64,000 nucleotides of DNA, taken from contig NZ_JAKZMM010000015.1 of NCBI RefSeq assembly GCF_022809355.1, positions 1-64,000 on the forward strand, given 5' to 3'. The notes under the pieces were generated by a model. It had not been told where the DNA came from. It saw only the letters and a program-made list of their open reading frames with translations, and searched no databases. The stretch comes from Parabacteroides faecalis. GTDB lineage: Bacteria; Bacteroidota; Bacteroidia; Bacteroidales; Tannerellaceae. The translations under genes and the position numbers were made by a program. Positions 63,427 through 64,000 of this stretch are shown here, one piece after another (position 1 is the first letter of the stretch; each line of letters begins with the position of its first letter).

Positions 63427-64000
63427 TTATAGGCTGGGAAATGTCTGTTCGGCTTCTTGCATGCAGCGTTCGATGTCTGCGCGCGTACCGGCAAAAGGTC
63501 CCATGGCTTCAATCTTCAGGGTCGAAATGGCTGCCGCAAAACGTCCGGCTTCATCGATACTCTTGTTTTTGGCACGGCAGTACAGATAACCGGTCATATA
63601 CGTATCGCCGCAACCTGTCGCGTCTACAATTTCTGTCGGTTTATAGGCTGGAATAAGATGGAACTGTTCTCCGTCGTAGATAACCGATCCATTACTACCC
63701 AATGTCAGCAACACTTCTTTGACGCCCCAGCTATGAAGCTCCTTGGCTGCTTTTTCAACGTCGTTGTATCCGGTAAGCGAATACATTTCCTGCTCGTTGG
63801 CTTTCAGGAAAGTGGCATACTTCAGGAATTCATGTTTCTGTTGCCAGTCAACGGCAAACACATCTGTTCCGCGCACCTCGCGTAAATACCCTTGTGAATC
63901 AATAGACAGTTTTCCTTTTCCTGACAGATATTTCACTACTTCAAGCGAAAAGTCATCGGCCAGCAAACTTCCCAAATGGAAAATATGGGCTTCGATGTTT
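63427..64000 (-). CDS. PfkB-family carbohydrate kinase (partial)
   Basis: The C-terminal part of a ribokinase-like sugar kinase, cut by the right edge of the window. The frame is open to base 64000, reading NIEAHIFHLGSLLADDFSL at the top. The visible parts include FLKANEQEMYSLTGYND, VLLTLGSNGSVIYDGEQF and the catalytic GxGD motif in DATGCGDTYMTGYLY. The sugar specificity is unclear without the N-terminus. Confidence 0.88.
   Translation of the reverse strand, partial: NIEAHIFHLGSLLADDFSLEVVKYLSGKGKLSIDSQGYLREVRGTDVFAVDWQQKHEFLKYATFLKANEQEMYSLTGYNDVEKAAKELHSWGVKEVLLTLGSNGSVIYDGEQFHLIPAYKPTEIVDATGCGDTYMTGYLYCRAKNKSIDEAGRFAAAISTLKIEAMGPFAGTRADIERCMQEAEQTFPSL

Overview
The window looks like a chromosomal segment from a Bacteroidales gut bacterium, most likely Parabacteroides or a close relative. 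This rests on the gene families present: a FecR/TonB-receptor/DUF4249 cluster, a hybrid two-component regulator, BspA-type leucine-rich repeats, a CHU_C-type secretion domain, a GldB homologue, class-3 ProRS, and DUF3843. Promoters follow the Bacteroidetes pattern (TTTG-like -33, TAnnTTTG -7) and Shine-Dalgarno sites are mostly absent. The genus is inferred; no database was consulted.

Layout: 0.3-6.4 kb is housekeeping (murB, an MBL-fold hydrolase, nth, pheS, a CNNM/CBS membrane protein). 6.5-11.1 kb is a FecR / STN-TonB receptor / DUF4249 lipoprotein transport cluster without an adjacent sigma factor. 11.2-16.2 kb has a secreted sialidase, a Spy-like small protein, a GldB lipoprotein and a MATE exporter. 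16.4-22.9 kb has DUF3843, an rplY-pth-S4 operon, an AraC regulator, a DUF308 membrane protein, an unlisted 32-residue ORF, and trmD. 22.9-30.4 kb is envelope biology (PorT-like barrel, LysM/periplasmic-binding fusion, CHU_C protein, lytic transglycosylase), then yicC-gmk-nadD. 30.5-35.7 kb has a GH3 glycosidase and a redox trio. 35.9-45.9 kb is an accessory island, all on the minus strand: a TMEM43-like protein, a beta-helix protein, DUF805, a TPR-sensor hybrid two-component regulator, an M48 protease, a BspA pseudogene, a 17-residue-repeat secreted protein, and a decayed second copy of the hybrid regulator. 46.2-64 kb returns to core genes: tRNA-Lys, menB, ridA, rlmB, a phosphohexomutase, an M23 peptidase, tRNA-Leu, pncB, an FKBP, a winged-helix-like protein, BlaI/BlaR1, FadL, queC-queF, DUF1080, proS, and the end of a PfkB kinase cut by the window edge.

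The most unusual signal is not a gene. At least six intergenic arrays of short, degenerate repeats have a period of 20-22 bp (or 41 bp, about twice that). Each array has its own core sequence but nearly the same spacing. Two lie immediately 5' and 3' of a winged-helix-like gene at 54.7-55.5 kb. No insertion sequence, prophage, CRISPR array or rRNA was seen.
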